From NCBI RefSeq assembly GCF_018499875.1, contig NZ_JAHBAY010000005.1, positions 526,859 through 590,858 on the forward strand: a DNA stretch of 64,000 bases, written 5' to 3'. The DNA is from Kineosporia corallincola. Its GTDB lineage: Bacteria; Actinomycetota; Actinomycetes; Actinomycetales; Kineosporiaceae. The notes beneath the pieces are model-generated. The model searched no databases. It was given only the letters and a program-made list of their open reading frames with translations, and had not been told where the DNA came from. Each line of letters starts with the position of its first letter. Within the stretch, counting starts at the first letter, position 1. Positions 42,950 to 51,446 of the stretch are shown piece by piece. A program made the position numbers and the translations under genes.

Positions 42950-43235
42950 CGAGTACCGGACTCGGCGGGCTGTGCGCGCGCTGGCCGGCCGGCACCGTCA
43001 GGGTCGTCGCCCCGGACGTCCGCATCGCCGACTGGCGCATCTGGACGCCCCGGTGATCACCGCCACCGAGGCCAAAGGCCTGAGAGTGGGACGCCACGCT
43101 GCTCGTCGGCCCGCAGGGCATTAGTGACGAGCAGCGTGGCTGGAACCGCCTCTATGCGGCGCTCACCGGCTGCGCCCAAGAGCTGGAACAGCTACTGCCC
43201 CCGGAAGTTCCCCCGCGAACACTCCGTGATCAGCT
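42950..43235 (+). pseudogene. Fossil of a UvrD-like helicase C terminus
   Basis: Coding signal moves across frames: GTVRVVAPDVRIADWRIW ending near 43056, VITATEAKGLR, then EWDATLLVGPQGISDEQRGW and NRLYAALTGCAQELEQLLP. The last two joined resemble the EAKGLEWD motif and LYVALTR region of UvrD/HelD-type helicases. No complete domain remains and at least two frameshifts occur. Family assignment is by motif memory and is moderate. Confidence 0.5.
43093..43140. repeat. Perfect 15-bp inverted repeat
   Basis: GCCACGCTGCTCGTC and its exact complement are separated by 18 bases, inside the helicase fossil. It is strong enough to act as a terminator-like hairpin, but no poly-T follows. Confidence 0.6.
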
Positions 43236-43237
43236 GA

Positions 43238-43633
43238 TCAGCAGGAGTAGAGCTTGTAGCTCTCAGCGTCGTCGTTGAAGTTGTAGCCCGTCTTCATGTT
43301 CGGCAGGTAGGTGTGCGGGCGCAGCGTGAGGGTGCGACCGGTCCAACCGTCGTTCGAGTACAGGGTCAGGCAGTACTTGGTGGCGTTCAGCACGGAGGAG
43401 ATCTCGTTGTCCCCGTTCCACGCCGGAATCTCCCACTTGCCGGTTTTGGCGCCCGAGCGGGTCACCCAGTTGTCGCCCTGTGCACCGCCGTCTTCCCACA
43501 TACACACCTGGCCAGCCTGGTTGCAGTCGGCGTAGCCACGGGTCGCGGCCTGCGCCGCGGGCGTCGCGACGGTGAACATCCCGGCCGCGGCCAGCAACCC
43601 CACCAGGGCCAGCCGCACGCTCTTCTTCGACAT
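43238..43633 (-). CDS. Secreted peptidase inhibitor I36-like protein (131 aa)
   Basis: Signal peptide (MSKKSVRLALVGLLAAAGMF, cleavage after AAQA), then a small beta/gamma-crystallin-like domain with four Cys (DCNQAGQVCMWEDG, KYCLTLYSND, YKLYSC). This is the layout of the Streptomyces metalloproteinase inhibitor family I36. AAGGAG precedes ATG 43633. Probably exported and stabilised by two disulfides. No protease gene is adjacent. Confidence 0.8.
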   Translation of the reverse strand: MSKKSVRLALVGLLAAAGMFTVATPAAQAATRGYADCNQAGQVCMWEDGGAQGDNWVTRSGAKTGKWEIPAWNGDNEISSVLNATKYCLTLYSNDGWTGRTLTLRPHTYLPNMKTGYNFNDDAESYKLYSC

Positions 43634-43852
43634 ACCGTCGTTCTCCTTACGCAGATCTTCCCTGATCGCAGCCCCGGAGGAAGGCATGCGAAAACTGATA
43701 CCCCTTGACCACTCCCAGCATCCAGACATGACAATGCCCGGCACCGAGAGCCAGAAAAGGTGTCAGCCCAGCCGAACTCACCCCCCGGCTGGGCATCCGG
43801 GACAGAGCTTCTCAACTAGCAACGAATTTGGCAACCTTCACCTTCATCACAC

Positions 43853-44090
43853 GTGAACCAGGGCCCCTGCGCCGTCATCCTCAATCCGGCGGCCGAGCCG
43901 AACCCCCAGGTCAGGCGAGGCCTCGAACGCCTGGCGGAAAGGGACACCACCACCGTCTACCCGCTGCTCCTGCACCTGCTCGACCAGCGCGCGACCGGAT
44001 CTACCGACGACGAGACCGCGGCCCGAACCCTCACTGTCATCGAATCGTTCCTCTTACGAAGACTTTTGAGCGGCCGGGCCACTCCCACCC
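43853..44090 (+). pseudogene. Relic of a DUF262/GmrSD-like protein
   Basis: The frame reads NPQVRRGLERLAERDTTTVY, PLLLHLLDQ and TLTVIESFLLRRLLSGRAT, which resembles the helical C-terminal part of DUF262 (GmrS/ParB-like NTPase) proteins of type IV restriction systems. The N-terminal domain is absent and the frame changes after about 44085. Confidence 0.5.
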
Positions 44091-44370
44091 GGCACCGAAT
44101 CCCCATCGGGTGCTCCAGGCGATCGGCACCGTCTCACTGTCCTTCCAGTGGCGGGAAGCCGACCGCGACGACGACCCACTCGACCTCCTGCGCCAGGAAG
44201 GCGTGCACATCGACAGCTCGGGCCGAGCCGACCCGGCCCAGCGCATCACGGCCGAGGAACTGGCCGAGCTGATCGGCCTCTCCCCCGAAACCCTCGACGT
44301 GCTGCCCAATCCGGACCCCGGTGCGGACGTGGAGCTGCGCGACCGATTCGTCGAGCAGCGCCGAACAGGT
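44085..44370 (+). pseudogene. Unrecognised coding fragment
   Basis: A frame with strong G/C third-position bias reads HRVLQAIGTVSLSFQWREAD, DPLDLLRQEGVHIDSSGRAD and RITAEELAELIGLSPETLD. It has no start codon and joins fragments in other frames on both sides. I do not recognise it. Confidence 0.4.
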
Positions 44371-44776
44371 CTGGGCAACGACCCGGCAAACCTTCCTCAC
44401 CCAGGTCGTAGGCCCCCACCTCGAGTCCCTCTGCCGAGCATTCGCCCTGGAAGGCGGCGCCTCCGTCTTCCACGAGCAACCCGCCGAAATCGGTTCCGGC
44501 ACCGTCAACGACCCCGGCAACCGGACCCAGATCGACATCGACGTGGTCGCACTCGCCGCCCCGCAGGCCAACGCTCCCCGGCGGATCGTGTCACTGGGAG
44601 AGGCCAAGTGGGGCGAGGTCATCGGTCACCATCACCTGAAACGTCTGGAGACCGCTCGCGATCTGCTGGGAAAGAAGGGCTACGACACCGAATCCACGGT
44701 GCTGGCTCTCTACGGAGGCGCCGGCTTCACGGACGAACTTACAGCCACCACGGTGACGGATGATCAGTGCCGGTGA
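44345..44776 (+). pseudogene. Relic of an ATPase with DUF234 nuclease-like domain
   Basis: Reads TFLTQVVGPHLESLCRAFAL, TQIDIDVVAL, RRIVSLGEAKWGEVIGHHHL and TVLALYGGAGFTDEL. The D-V-V and GEAKW pair is the PD-(D/E)xK-like DUF234 core found at the end of AAA ATPases. The ATPase part is missing and no start codon exists. Confidence 0.5.
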
Positions 44777-44926
44777 ACGTCTCACCGCCCGAGATCGTCG
44801 TGTACTCGGCATCTCCCGCGTTCAGGTTGCCCGGATCGGGAATGCGCCCGAGCACCAGCTGCCCGGCATTGTTCGGTCAGGACAACGCCGACCGGAGCCG
44901 AAATACCGTGGCAAGTTTTCACAAGC

Positions 44927-44954
44927 TTGAAACGCCGCAAGGTCTGATTATTAA
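44927..44954 (+). promoter_or_regulatory. Promoter of the ACP/AurF biosynthetic cluster
   Basis: TTGAAA (44927-44932), 16-base spacer, TATTAA (44949-44954), close to the housekeeping consensus and about 76 bases before the ACP start. It is the only strong promoter-like sequence seen ahead of the seven coupled genes. Confidence 0.55.
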
Positions 44955-45030
44955 CGGCCATGCGCTGGGAGCAGCGACGACCGCTTGGTAACCTGACGTC
45001 GTCGGAATGCCTGCAACGGTGAGGGACAGC

Positions 45031-45288
45031 GTGTCGCAGATCAATGAGACCGCACCGATCGACAAGGTCCGCCAGTGGATTCAGAACAGGAATCCCGATC
45101 ATGTAGTCCAGATGGACGACGACCTGATTAAGCAACGACTCATTGACTCGCTTGCCTTTACCGAGCTCCTGTACGTCATCGAAGACAGTCTCGGTGGCAT
45201 CGAGATCGACTTCGATGCGCTTCCCGACAACACTTTCAGATCATTGCGGAGCATTGAGGAAGTGCTGTTCACGCGAGCGTCGCAGTGA
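45031..45288 (+). CDS. Acyl carrier protein (85 aa)
   Basis: Small acidic helical protein with the Asp39-Ser40-Leu41 attachment motif (LIDSLAFTELLYVIEDSLG), where phosphopantetheine would be added. GTG 45031 has GAGGGA at the right distance; an ATG at 45007 lacks a ribosome site. It overlaps the next gene (KAS III) by four bases. In the cluster it is the likely carrier for the amino acid or acyl group activated by the adenylation enzyme. Confidence 0.88.
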   Translation: MSQINETAPIDKVRQWIQNRNPDHVVQMDDDLIKQRLIDSLAFTELLYVIEDSLGGIEIDFDALPDNTFRSLRSIEEVLFTRASQ

Positions 45289-46244
45289 CGTCACTGGCGT
45301 TGGTCGATATCGCCGTCACGGTGGAGAGTTCCCGCTGGGCACTCAAGGATCTCGCCCCGCGGGTCGGTCTGACCAGGGTGGATGCCGGGGTCTTCCGCTC
45401 GGTCCAGGGCCTGAGGACGATTCCGTGGTCGCCCACCGGTAACACCCTCGAACTCATCGAGCCCCCGGTCCGGGCCGTGCTCGCCCGGAACCCGGAGGCC
45501 GACGTCCGGCACGTGCTCTACGCACACACCATGCCGTCGACCACACCGGACGACCTGAACCCGGCCACGTACATCCGCGACATCGTCGGCAACCAGGCGA
45601 CGGCCACCAACATCGGTCAGCAGGCCTGCGTCAGCGGCCTGGCCGCGCTGGAGGTCGCCGATCTGCTGCTGGCGACCGACGACAGCAAGGATGCCGGGCA
45701 CGCTCTCATCGTGACCGGTGAACGCGCCTATCACTCCGACATCCAGATCACGCGAGGCACCCATGTCATGGGCGAGGCCGGCGCCGCGGTCCTCGTCCGG
45801 CGCAGCGACGAGAGGTCGATCGCGAAACCGGTTCTCGTGAGTCAGGCCGCCCGCACGTTCGGTCGCTACAGCTCGGGCCTGCGGATGAACGCCCAGGAAC
45901 TGGAGCAGTTCGGCACCGAACTCACCGGCCTTCAGGTGGACGTGATGCACGAGGCGCTGTCCCTGGCCGGCGCCACGTTCGACGACATCGAACTGATAGT
46001 GCCCCACAACGTCAACGTTCCCACCTGGCAGGCGGTCACCGAACGTCTGGGCAAGCCAAAGGATTTCGTGTATCTGGAGAACATCCCGCGGTACAGCCAC
46101 TGCTTCTCCAGCGACATCTTCCTCAACCTTCGCGACATCCACGACACCCTGACCCTGCGACCGGACAGGCTGTACCTGCTGGCCGCCGTGGGCATCGGTT
46201 CCACCGTGGGCGCAGCTGTCCTGCGCGGTGGCCGATGGGGATGA
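45285..46244 (+). CDS. Ketoacyl-ACP synthase III family protein (319 aa)
   Basis: Thiolase fold. The catalytic Cys115 sits in GQQACVSGLAALEVAD, the His near 241 in VPHNVNVPTW, and the usual GNTSAAS motif is replaced by RYSHCFSSD (Asn to His). GTG 45285 overlaps the ACP stop. The changed active site argues for condensation or acyl transfer with an unusual substrate rather than fatty acid initiation. It is coupled to a shorter KAS-like gene. Confidence 0.85.
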   Translation: MTSLALVDIAVTVESSRWALKDLAPRVGLTRVDAGVFRSVQGLRTIPWSPTGNTLELIEPPVRAVLARNPEADVRHVLYAHTMPSTTPDDLNPATYIRDIVGNQATATNIGQQACVSGLAALEVADLLLATDDSKDAGHALIVTGERAYHSDIQITRGTHVMGEAGAAVLVRRSDERSIAKPVLVSQAARTFGRYSSGLRMNAQELEQFGTELTGLQVDVMHEALSLAGATFDDIELIVPHNVNVPTWQAVTERLGKPKDFVYLENIPRYSHCFSSDIFLNLRDIHDTLTLRPDRLYLLAAVGIGSTVGAAVLRGGRWG

Positions 46245-46798
46245 TCTTCCACAACTTCCGGCAGAGCTGCGACGGTACGACCGGAAGCGGCAACCCGTCG
46301 CAGGCCCACCTCTATCCGGCCCTCACCCGCAACTATCCGGCAGCATCGCCGGTCCGGACGCGACAGGTCACCGATGTCGGGGGCGTCGTCGATGCCCTGT
46401 ACCGGAAGACGCCGGTGCACGCCGACGTGTCCGCCGTCGTCCTGATCACCACGGGTCCGGAGCAGGACCAGTTCGGGGTGAGCGGGGCTCTGGCGTCGTC
46501 CGGTCTGCGGGGCGATCCGCGGGTCATCGGTTTCGACCGGGTCGGCGGCATCGACGACGTTCTGCTGGTGCTCGACGTCGTCGCCGGCCTGGCCCGTCAG
46601 AACCCGGCACGGGTCGTGTCCTTGTGCGCGGTCGGCACGTCGTCACGCGAGCGCCCGGCGGAAGGTTTCCACACTGTCGGGGTGGCGGCCGAATACCTCC
46701 ATCCAGGTTCTGCGCCGGTGGATTCCGGCCGTTTCGACGGCGCACGGCCAGGGGATCCGATCGGCTTCGTGAAGAGCGTCATGCTCGGCCGTCGTTAG
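46241..46798 (+). CDS. Short KAS-like companion protein (185 aa)
   Basis: ATG 46241 overlaps the KAS III stop. The pattern VSAVVLITTGPEQDQFGVSG, then GFDRVGGIDDVLLVLDVVAG and NPARVVSLCAVGTSS resembles the N-terminal half of a thiolase-fold enzyme, but there is no catalytic Cys at the usual place and no C-terminal half. It may pair with the full KAS III in a chain-length-factor-like way. Homology is inferred from pattern only. Confidence 0.6.
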   Translation: MIFHNFRQSCDGTTGSGNPSQAHLYPALTRNYPAASPVRTRQVTDVGGVVDALYRKTPVHADVSAVVLITTGPEQDQFGVSGALASSGLRGDPRVIGFDRVGGIDDVLLVLDVVAGLARQNPARVVSLCAVGTSSRERPAEGFHTVGVAAEYLHPGSAPVDSGRFDGARPGDPIGFVKSVMLGRR

Positions 46799-46837
46799 AG
46801 CGAATTCCCGCTGTCGAACTCATCCGAGGGGACTTTC

Positions 46838-47710
46838 ATGTCCGGTTCCGGCGTGATCATTTCCGATCGTCTCGATGACCTGCTGGCCAGGCTGAGCCAG
46901 CGGTCGATCGACGACTACTACAATCCCTACAAGTTGTTCGACTGGCCGGAGTCGATACCGACGACCTCGCCGTGGATGAGCCCCGAACTCACCACGTGGA
47001 GCGGTACCGAAGCCGGCCGAGACCTGGACCAGGAAACCCAGATCGCGCTATCCCGGTTCGAGTCGGCCAATTTCTACAGCCTCAACGTGCACGGAATCCG
47101 GGAGCTCCTGGTGGAGGTCGTGAACCGGATTCATACACCGGATTTCGCGCGCCTGTCGGAGTTCTTCCACCATTTCATCGGTGAGGAGAACGAGCACATG
47201 TGGTTCTTCGCGGAATTCTGCCAGCGGTACGTCGGTCGCATCTACCGGGCCCCGGCCGGAGGCGTCCAGGCCATCCCCGAGGGCGAGCCGGCGACCGTCA
47301 TCGTATTCGCCCGGATCCTCATCTTCGAAGAACTGGTGGACGCGTTCAACACCCGGATGGCAGAGGACGAGACGCTCCACCCGACCATCCGGGCCATCAA
47401 CCGGATCCACCATCAGGACGAGTCGCGGCACATCGCCTTCGGCCGGGAGATCGTCAAGCTCCTGTTCACCCGGTACAAGGCCGAGCACTCCGCCGACGAG
47501 GTGCGCCAACTCCAGCAGTACCTGAGCAACTACATCGACTACAGTTTCAGGTCGCTCTTCAACCCGTCGGTCTACCGTGACGCCGGCATCCCCGAACCCG
47601 TGCGGTTCCGCACCAGGCTGATCGAAGATCCACGATCGGCCGTCTACCGTGACCGCCTGATGCGCAAGACCCTGAAGTTCTTGCAGCGTGAGGAGTTGCT
47701 GTCCGCATGA
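46838..47710 (+). CDS. AurF-like di-iron N-oxygenase (290 aa)
   Basis: Ferritin-like helical bundle with the AurF/CmlI ligand pattern: Glu117-x-x-His120 (GEENEHMWFF), a Glu in LIFEELVDAF, and His191-x3-Glu195-x2-His198 (IHHQDESRHIAFG). The last motif distinguishes N-oxygenases from simple ExxH di-iron proteins. Known members turn arylamines into hydroxylamines or nitro groups, sometimes on a carrier protein. The neighbouring adenylation enzyme and ACP suggest a carrier-bound amine as substrate. It overlaps the methyltransferase gene by four bases. Confidence 0.82.
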   Translation: MSGSGVIISDRLDDLLARLSQRSIDDYYNPYKLFDWPESIPTTSPWMSPELTTWSGTEAGRDLDQETQIALSRFESANFYSLNVHGIRELLVEVVNRIHTPDFARLSEFFHHFIGEENEHMWFFAEFCQRYVGRIYRAPAGGVQAIPEGEPATVIVFARILIFEELVDAFNTRMAEDETLHPTIRAINRIHHQDESRHIAFGREIVKLLFTRYKAEHSADEVRQLQQYLSNYIDYSFRSLFNPSVYRDAGIPEPVRFRTRLIEDPRSAVYRDRLMRKTLKFLQREELLSA

Positions 47711-48555
47711 GCGGTGTTACTGATTCCCTGCAACCGGTTTCGCGTACGGCTCTGTGGACAGCCGCAGCCCGAGCCGCCGAATCGCGACATCCGGCAGCCT
47801 TGTTCGACGACCCACTGGCCGGGGCTCTGGCCGGGACCGAGGGCCCTCAGTTACTGACGAGATACGACAGCACGGTCACGGCCCTGTTCGTCGCGATCCG
47901 CACAGCGGTCATCGACCAGTTCTTCCGTGACTCCGTCTGCTCCCAGATCGTGCTCCTGGCTGCTGGCCTCGACACCCGGGCGTACCGGATCCCCCGGCCC
48001 GGGCCGACGGAGGTCTTCGAGGTCGACCACGAGGCGCTCCAGCGCTACAAGACGGCGACGATCGGCGACCGAGCGCCTCTGCCCGGCTACGACGTGCGCC
48101 ACGTCGGATCCGATCTGGCGGCCGGCGACTGGGACGTTGCGCTGGGGCAGGCCGGTTTCGATCCGGAGCGGCCGACGTTGTGGATCGCGGAAGGACTGTT
48201 GTTCTTCCTGCCCGAGACCGACGCGTCGGCACTGCTGAAGAAGGCACACGGCGCCTCGGCCCCGGGAAGCGAGCTGGTCGTCGACTTCACGAGCCGCGCC
48301 AGTCTCCGAAACCCCTACGCAGCGGAGTTTCTCGCCCGTCTGGCGGAAGACGGGAACCCCTGGCTGTTCGGGACGGATCAACCCGAGGAATTCCTGGCCG
48401 CAGCCGGCTGGGCGGCGACCTCGGTGCTGGAGCCCGGGGCCACGCAACAGGGCGACGACCGCTGGCCGTACCCGGTCGAACCGAGGGCCAACCGGTATGC
48501 TCCGCGGAACTGGATCTCCCACAGCCGGTGGATCGCGGATGACTCACTCGCCTGA
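47707..48555 (+). CDS. SAM methyltransferase, leucine carboxyl MT-like family (282 aa)
   Basis: PPM/LCMT-like class I methyltransferase: TALWTAAARAAES near the N terminus, the SAM loop VLLAAGLDTRAYR, the acidic VFEVDHEALQRYK strand end, and WIAEGLLFFLPE. Family members O-methylate carboxylates or hydroxyls in secondary metabolism. ATG 47707 overlaps the AurF-like gene. It may methylate a carboxylate or an N-hydroxy group of the product; the site is unknown. Confidence 0.85.
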   Translation: MSGVTDSLQPVSRTALWTAAARAAESRHPAALFDDPLAGALAGTEGPQLLTRYDSTVTALFVAIRTAVIDQFFRDSVCSQIVLLAAGLDTRAYRIPRPGPTEVFEVDHEALQRYKTATIGDRAPLPGYDVRHVGSDLAAGDWDVALGQAGFDPERPTLWIAEGLLFFLPETDASALLKKAHGASAPGSELVVDFTSRASLRNPYAAEFLARLAEDGNPWLFGTDQPEEFLAAAGWAATSVLEPGATQQGDDRWPYPVEPRANRYAPRNWISHSRWIADDSLA

Positions 48556-49960
48556 GGACGTCGGTGCCACCTTCGCTGCGTTCGCCGAGGCGGTCTCGGA
48601 GAACCCGACGGGAGCCGCGGTGGAGTTCGGCAACCGGAAATCCCTGACCTACGCCGAGGTTTACCGGCTGGTTCAGGAGGAGGCGACCCTTCTGCGGGCC
48701 GCGGGAGTGCGGCAGGGATCTCGGGTCCTCCTCGACGTCGCCAACCGTTCCCGCGGCGTCCTCGGGTATTTGACCCTCCAGAGCGTCGGCGCCGTACCGG
48801 TCCCGGCCGATCTGACGAGAGGGGTACAGGATCGGATCGACTCGATGATCCAGGACACCGGGGCGAGCCATCGCTATTCGTTCGGCCAGGGCACCGAGTC
48901 GTCGATCGCCGCGATCCAGGGCCTGCCCGAACCGCCGTCCGAGAGCGAATTCGCGCTCGACTACGTGCTCTTCACCTCCGGGACGACCGGCCGGCCCAAG
49001 GGCGTCCCGATCTCGCGTGACAACGTCCGGGCCTACGTCGCCGCGTTGTCACACCTGTACCCCGAACGGAGCGGAGCACGGGTGTCCGCGACCTTCGACC
49101 TGACGTTCGACCTGTCGGTCCACGACATGCTCCTGGCCTGGACCCGGAGGGCGACACTGGTCTTCCCCGGGGTCAGAGAGGTCAACGACCCCGTCCGGTA
49201 CATCACCCGCAGGCAGCTGACACACTGGTTCTCGGTACCGTCGATGATCCGGTTGCTGCCCTCCGGCCCACCGGCCCGGAACCTGGAGGCCGGCGGATCG
49301 TCCCTGGAGATCGCCATGTTCTGCGGGGAGGCCCTGCGGACCGGTGATGCGCTGGCCTGGCGAGGCATCGTCCCGGCCAGCCGGCTCCTCAATCTCTACG
49401 GCCCCACCGAAATGACCATCAGCTGCATCTCCCACGAGGTCACGACCATCGACACGAGCCGGCCCACCATCCCGATCGGGCGTCCCTACCCGGGTGTCGA
49501 GGTGTCGCTGGACGAGCGCGGAGCACTGTCGACCGCCGGACCGCAACGCTTTCCGGGGTATCTGAGAGACGGAACCGTGCAGGATCCAGGGTCTGTCTGG
49601 TACGAAACCGGCGACCTGGTGCGTCACCACCCCGCCGGTCTGGAGTTCGTCGGCCGGGCCGACGACCAGCTGAAGGTGCGCGGATTCCGGATCGAGCCGC
49701 TCGACGTCGAACACGGCGTCTCGGTGGCCTGCCCGCACCTGGGCGGCGTGGTAGTGGTGGAAAGGGACGGAGAATTGCTGGCGCTCCACACCGGTGGCGC
49801 CGACACCCGCATCGACCGGGCGGCCGTCGGCGAGCACCTGCCCTCTTACATGATCCCGGATCGGTTCGTCCGGGTCGAGGCGTTACCCATGAACGGAAAC
49901 GGCAAAGTGGATCGTGCGGCAGCATCGCGAATGGTCGAGAAGCAAGGTCTTGTCACATGA
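48539..49960 (+). CDS. Stand-alone adenylation enzyme (473 aa)
   Basis: Acyl/aminoacyl-AMP ligase with the core motifs in order: A3 YVLFTSGTTGRPKGVP, A4 ATFDLTFDLSVHDM with the Asp that binds an alpha-amino group in NRPS domains, A5 NLYGPTEMTISC, A7 YETGDLV, A8 GRADDQLKVRGFRIE and A10 MNGNGKVDR with the catalytic Lys. It probably loads an amino acid on the ACP of this cluster. It overlaps the methyltransferase stop by 17 bases. No carrier domain is attached. Confidence 0.9.
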   Translation: MTHSPEDVGATFAAFAEAVSENPTGAAVEFGNRKSLTYAEVYRLVQEEATLLRAAGVRQGSRVLLDVANRSRGVLGYLTLQSVGAVPVPADLTRGVQDRIDSMIQDTGASHRYSFGQGTESSIAAIQGLPEPPSESEFALDYVLFTSGTTGRPKGVPISRDNVRAYVAALSHLYPERSGARVSATFDLTFDLSVHDMLLAWTRRATLVFPGVREVNDPVRYITRRQLTHWFSVPSMIRLLPSGPPARNLEAGGSSLEIAMFCGEALRTGDALAWRGIVPASRLLNLYGPTEMTISCISHEVTTIDTSRPTIPIGRPYPGVEVSLDERGALSTAGPQRFPGYLRDGTVQDPGSVWYETGDLVRHHPAGLEFVGRADDQLKVRGFRIEPLDVEHGVSVACPHLGGVVVVERDGELLALHTGGADTRIDRAAVGEHLPSYMIPDRFVRVEALPMNGNGKVDRAAASRMVEKQGLVT

Positions 49961-51405
49961 CCGAACAGGCCGTCGCGGCCACGACGTCGGGGCGGCGGTA
50001 CCGGCTGCTGCTCCCGACGATCCTCCTGGGGAACGCGCTGAACGTGATCGACGCGTTCATCGTCAATGTCGCCGCGCCCACGGTGGCCAGGGATCTGCAT
50101 GCGAGCTCGGGCGAGCTGATCCTCATCATCTCCGGGTACAGCATCGCCTACGCCTGTTTCCTCTCCACCGGGGGCCAGCTCGGCGACCTGTTCGGGCACC
50201 GCACGATGTTCGTCTGGGGCATGGCCGGTTTCGTGGTCTCGTCCGCCTTCGCCGGGCTGATCTCCGACCCGGCCCTGCTCGTGGCCGGCCGGGTTCTCCA
50301 GGGCCTGGCCGCGGCGGCGGTGGTGCCCCAGGTCCTGGCGATGATCACCACGTACTTCGAGGGACCCGAACGAACTCGCGCCCTGTCCGTTTTCGGCATC
50401 GTGATGGGCGTTGCCGGAGCGACCGCGCAGTTGCTGGGGGGCTTGCTGGTCACGGCGTTGTCCTGGCGAGCCGTGTTCCTGTTCAACGTCCCGGTGGCCG
50501 TCATCGGTGTGGCCCTGGCGCTGTGGATCATCCCGGCGGACGTCGTCGACCGGCGCCGTGGATCAGCGGCCGCACGGACGGACCCGGTCGGTTCCCTCCT
50601 GCTCGCCGGCGCGCTGTCGGCGGTGCTGGTTCCGTCGGCGTTCCTGTCGATCACCGGGTTCGACCTGCGCTGGTGGCTGTTGTTCGCGTTCACGCTCGTT
50701 CTGGCCGGCGTGCTGATCGTTCGCTCCCGCCGACGGGAGGTGCGGGGCAGGCGCTCGATCGTGAGCCTGACGGTGCTGCGTTCGCGGAGCTTCTCCCACG
50801 GGGCGGTGGGCGCGTTCTTCCTGTTCTTCGCCTACGCCGGGGTGATGCTGGTGTCGACGATCGCGCTCCAGCAGGTGGCCGGATTCGGTTCCCTGGCAGC
50901 AGGATTCATTCTGGTGACGTATTCACTGGGCTTTCTGCTGGGTTCCTGGCTGACCCGGGCCTACGCGCAGTCCCTGCGTCAGTGGATCTACGCCATCGGT
51001 GGGGCGGCCTTCGCCCTCGGATGCGTCGGGTTCTCGGCCACCGCCCTGGTGGTGGACGATCTGAGGAACGGTGGTGCGGCGATCGCCGTTTCGTTGCTGG
51101 TCGCCGGATTCGGGCAGTCCACGTTGATGGTTCCGCTGATGGGATCGTCGCTGGCCGACGTCGGCGCGACCGAACGCGGGATCGCCGCCGGCATGTGGGG
51201 CACCAATCAGCAGGTGGCCATCTCGGTCGGCACCGTCGTGTCCGGAACGGTCTTCTACGCGCTCGTCGACGGCATCGGGGCCGGCGGGGCGGTGGTCGCG
51301 GTGTACCTCTTGCTCGCGGGGGCATGCGCCGTGGCAGGAACCTGGATGACGTACTCAGTACGTCGTGTCGTCCACGGGCAGGACCGGTGCGGCCCGCACC
51401 GCTGA
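49957..51405 (+). CDS. MFS exporter, DHA2-type (482 aa)
   Basis: About fourteen hydrophobic helices and the drug:H+ antiporter motifs: motif A GGQLGDLFGHRTMF, motif B GRVLQGLAAAAVVPQ, and antiporter motif C-like IVMGVAGATAQLLGGLLVTA. ATG 49957 overlaps the adenylation gene stop. It closes the biosynthetic cluster and is the likely efflux and self-protection pump for its product. A terminator follows. Confidence 0.9.
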   Translation: MTEQAVAATTSGRRYRLLLPTILLGNALNVIDAFIVNVAAPTVARDLHASSGELILIISGYSIAYACFLSTGGQLGDLFGHRTMFVWGMAGFVVSSAFAGLISDPALLVAGRVLQGLAAAAVVPQVLAMITTYFEGPERTRALSVFGIVMGVAGATAQLLGGLLVTALSWRAVFLFNVPVAVIGVALALWIIPADVVDRRRGSAAARTDPVGSLLLAGALSAVLVPSAFLSITGFDLRWWLLFAFTLVLAGVLIVRSRRREVRGRRSIVSLTVLRSRSFSHGAVGAFFLFFAYAGVMLVSTIALQQVAGFGSLAAGFILVTYSLGFLLGSWLTRAYAQSLRQWIYAIGGAAFALGCVGFSATALVVDDLRNGGAAIAVSLLVAGFGQSTLMVPLMGSSLADVGATERGIAAGMWGTNQQVAISVGTVVSGTVFYALVDGIGAGGAVVAVYLLLAGACAVAGTWMTYSVRRVVHGQDRCGPHR

Positions 51406-51407
51406 CC

Positions 51408-51440
51408 GACGGCGGGGCGAGGTCCACCCGCCCCGTCGTC
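51408..51440. terminator. Hairpin terminator between convergent units
   Basis: GACGGCGGGGCG (51408-51419) pairs with CGCCCCGTCGTC (51429-51440) with one mismatch and a nine-base loop, between the MFS exporter and the epoxide hydrolase genes. Confidence 0.7.
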
Positions 51441-51446
51441 GGCCCG

